The notes under the pieces are model-generated. The model did not search any database and was not told the origin of the DNA. It saw only the letters and a list, made by a program, of their open reading frames with translations. A DNA stretch of 64,000 bases, taken from Sarcophilus harrisii (lineage: Eukaryota > Chordata > Mammalia > Dasyuromorphia > Dasyuridae). Numbering within the stretch: position 1 is the stretch's first letter; each line of letters starts with the position of its first letter. The translations under genes and the position numbers were made by a program. The DNA is taken from NCBI RefSeq assembly GCF_902635505.1, contig NC_045431.1:69986501-70050500 (forward strand), in the 5' to 3' direction. Shown here one piece after another: positions 63,845-64,000 of this stretch.

Positions 63845-64000
63845 TAAAAGGTTGGTGGACTTTTGGACCTACTCATACCACTAATAGGCAGGTATCTCAA
63901 CAAGGTCAAAGACAGAACATAGGAGAAGGACCCAGATGTGCAAAAATATTTATAGTAGCACTTTTTGGAATTTAAATGGGAGCCATGAATTGTGGAATGA
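63845..64000 (+). repeat. L1 3' UTR, sense, cut by window end
   Basis: 'aaggacccagatgtgcaaaa' and 'tttatagtagcactttttgg' near 63,927-63,970 match the L1 3' UTR block also seen at 59,087 and 40,345. It continues past the end. Confidence 0.7.

Overview
The window is mammalian genomic DNA, almost certainly from a marsupial. It holds the 3' half of SMAD1 (plus strand, coding exons 3 to 7 plus the 3' UTR, 953 to about 27,730) and then about 36 kb of intergenic DNA with no recognisable gene. The marsupial call rests on many dispersed repeats: tRNA-headed core-SINEs of the Mar1/WALLSI type in both orientations, and a marsupial-type L1 3' UTR that recurs throughout. It is inference from repeat families, not from a species-specific marker.

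SMAD1: the five exons encode residues 134 to 465 of the 465-residue protein. Exon 3 carries the proline-directed phosphorylation part of the linker (Ser187, 195, 206, 214). Exon 4 carries the rest of the linker with the PPAY (PY) motif. Exons 5, 6 and 7 carry the MH2 domain, ending in the SSVS receptor-phosphorylation tail. All splice sites are GT/AG, all phases match (1-1-1-1-0), and no defect is visible. The 3' UTR is about 1.3 kb and ends at an AATAAA; it carries a miR-26 8-mer site and two miR-30 7-mer-A1 sites. SMAD1 is the receptor-activated Smad of the BMP pathway: type I BMP receptors phosphorylate its tail, it binds SMAD4 and enters the nucleus, while linker phosphorylation and Smurf binding at the PY motif limit its life.

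Introns (5.8, 5.7, 4.6 and 8.4 kb, plus part of the one upstream) hold MIRs, Mar1-type SINEs, short L1 and L2/CR1 pieces, two hAT-type copies and simple repeats. Two simple repeats stand out: a 550-bp, nearly pure pyrimidine tract starting about 48 bases after the exon 3 donor, and an uninterrupted run of 39 C.

Downstream (28 to 64 kb) is a repeat-rich gene desert. It contains old CR1-clade LINE pieces, several L1 relics, a nested L1-in-L1 with a 22-bp target duplication, an antisense L1 with 5' UTR, ORF1 and endonuclease regions but no reverse-transcriptase core, a solo retroviral LTR inside that L1, and a 34-bp minisatellite. The most unusual object is a perfect 71-bp inverted repeat with a 33-bp loop at 44,079 to 44,253, inside the inner nested L1. 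In human the next gene downstream of SMAD1 is MMAA; nothing of it is visible here. I found no new gene system.
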